Part shown: positions 23,116 to 23,157 of the stretch, in pieces | Layout of the letters: each line of letters begins with the position of its first letter | How positions within the stretch are numbered: position 1 is the stretch's first letter | Source of the DNA: an uncultured Ruminococcus sp. | GTDB taxonomy: Bacteria; Bacillota; Clostridia; Lachnospirales; Lachnospiraceae | DNA length: 23,157 nt | NCBI GenBank assembly: GCA_900541505.1 | Contig: UQKK01000047.1 | Coordinates: forward strand, 1 to 23,157 | Direction: 5' to 3' | Translations under genes and position numbers: made by a program | Notes under the pieces: model-generated | Databases searched by the model: none | Seen by the model: only the letters and a program-made list of their open reading frames with translations | Told to the model about the DNA's origin: nothing

Positions 23116-23152
23116 TTGTCTTTTCCTGCATTTTTCCCTATAATGAAAGGAG
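23116..23152 (+). promoter_or_regulatory. promoter and ribosome binding site for a gene right of the window
   Basis: TTGTCT (23116-23121), a 17-base spacer and TATAAT (23139-23144) form a good promoter. AAAGGAG (23146-23152) is a strong SD implying a start codon at or just past the window edge. The SD overlaps the expected transcription start, so either the message is almost leaderless or transcription comes from further upstream. ATAGGGA (23103-23109) and TCCCTAT (23135-23141) form an inverted repeat around the -35 box. Confidence 0.6.
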
Positions 23153-23157
23153 AAAAG

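Larger units (their letters stand above)
22133..23157. other. 1-kb region without a recognisable protein gene
   Basis: Both strands are broken by stop codons. The longest translatable piece with an SD is a 20-codon TTG-started frame at 22142-22204, probably a remnant. The region instead holds several inverted repeats, one tandem repeat and, at the far right, a promoter and SD for a gene beyond the window. These are listed separately. Confidence 0.7.

Noticed and set aside
22133..23157. CRISPR array or tRNA genes in the gene-free right end
   Set aside because: Only one 15-base unit repeats, twice and without spacers, and I saw no cloverleaf with a GTTCGAATC-type T loop.

Overview
The window looks like chromosomal DNA of a gut anaerobe of the Lachnospiraceae (Clostridia). 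This is inferred from the gene set: a single-chain pyruvate:ferredoxin oxidoreductase, YesN/YesM-type two-component genes, a type Ic aspartate aminotransferase and an EFR1-type flavodoxin-ferredoxin. Strong AAGGAGG-type ribosome binding sites, Gram-positive-style intrinsic terminators and moderate GC content fit as well. I cannot name the species.

Layout. (1) Positions 1-1457: the 3' part of an alpha/beta hydrolase and a minimal nucleotidyltransferase, closed by a terminator whose stem includes the stop codon. (2) Positions 1584-3064: an aminotransferase gene with its own near-consensus promoter and a terminator. (3) Positions 3239-6867: nifJ, one long PFOR gene, facing a convergent AraC gene across a bidirectional terminator. 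(4) Positions 6944-20110: an L-fucose utilisation locus. A divergent AraC regulator is followed, all on the + strand, by L-fucose isomerase, a RhaB-like FGGY kinase, a YesN response regulator, a YesM histidine kinase, a membrane-tethered sugar-binding protein, an ABC importer (ATPase, permease, lipoprotein binding protein) and the mutarotase fucU. (5) Positions 20111-23157: an accessory region. It holds a broken IS110-family transposase fragment, a strongly promoted TetR gene coupled to an EFR1-family flavodoxin/ferredoxin gene, and about 1 kb with no recognisable gene but many inverted repeats.

How the fucose genes appear to work together. The importer brings in the sugar, FucU interconverts its anomers, FucI makes L-fuculose and the kinase makes L-fuculose-1-phosphate. 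The aldolase that would complete the route (FucA) is not in the window. Regulation appears two-layered. A cupin-AraC protein probably senses an intracellular ligand. A YesN/YesM pair is translationally coupled to a binding protein that lacks a lipobox and keeps a transmembrane anchor. That protein is visibly a paralogue of the importer's lipoprotein binding subunit, which suggests a three-component extracellular sugar sensor like XylFII-LytST of Clostridium beijerinckii.

The items most worth a second look are this anchored sensor protein, a long hairpin element between the kinase and the sensor operon (11263-11362), a 15-base word shared by two fucose-locus intergenic regions, and the structured gene-free DNA at the right end.
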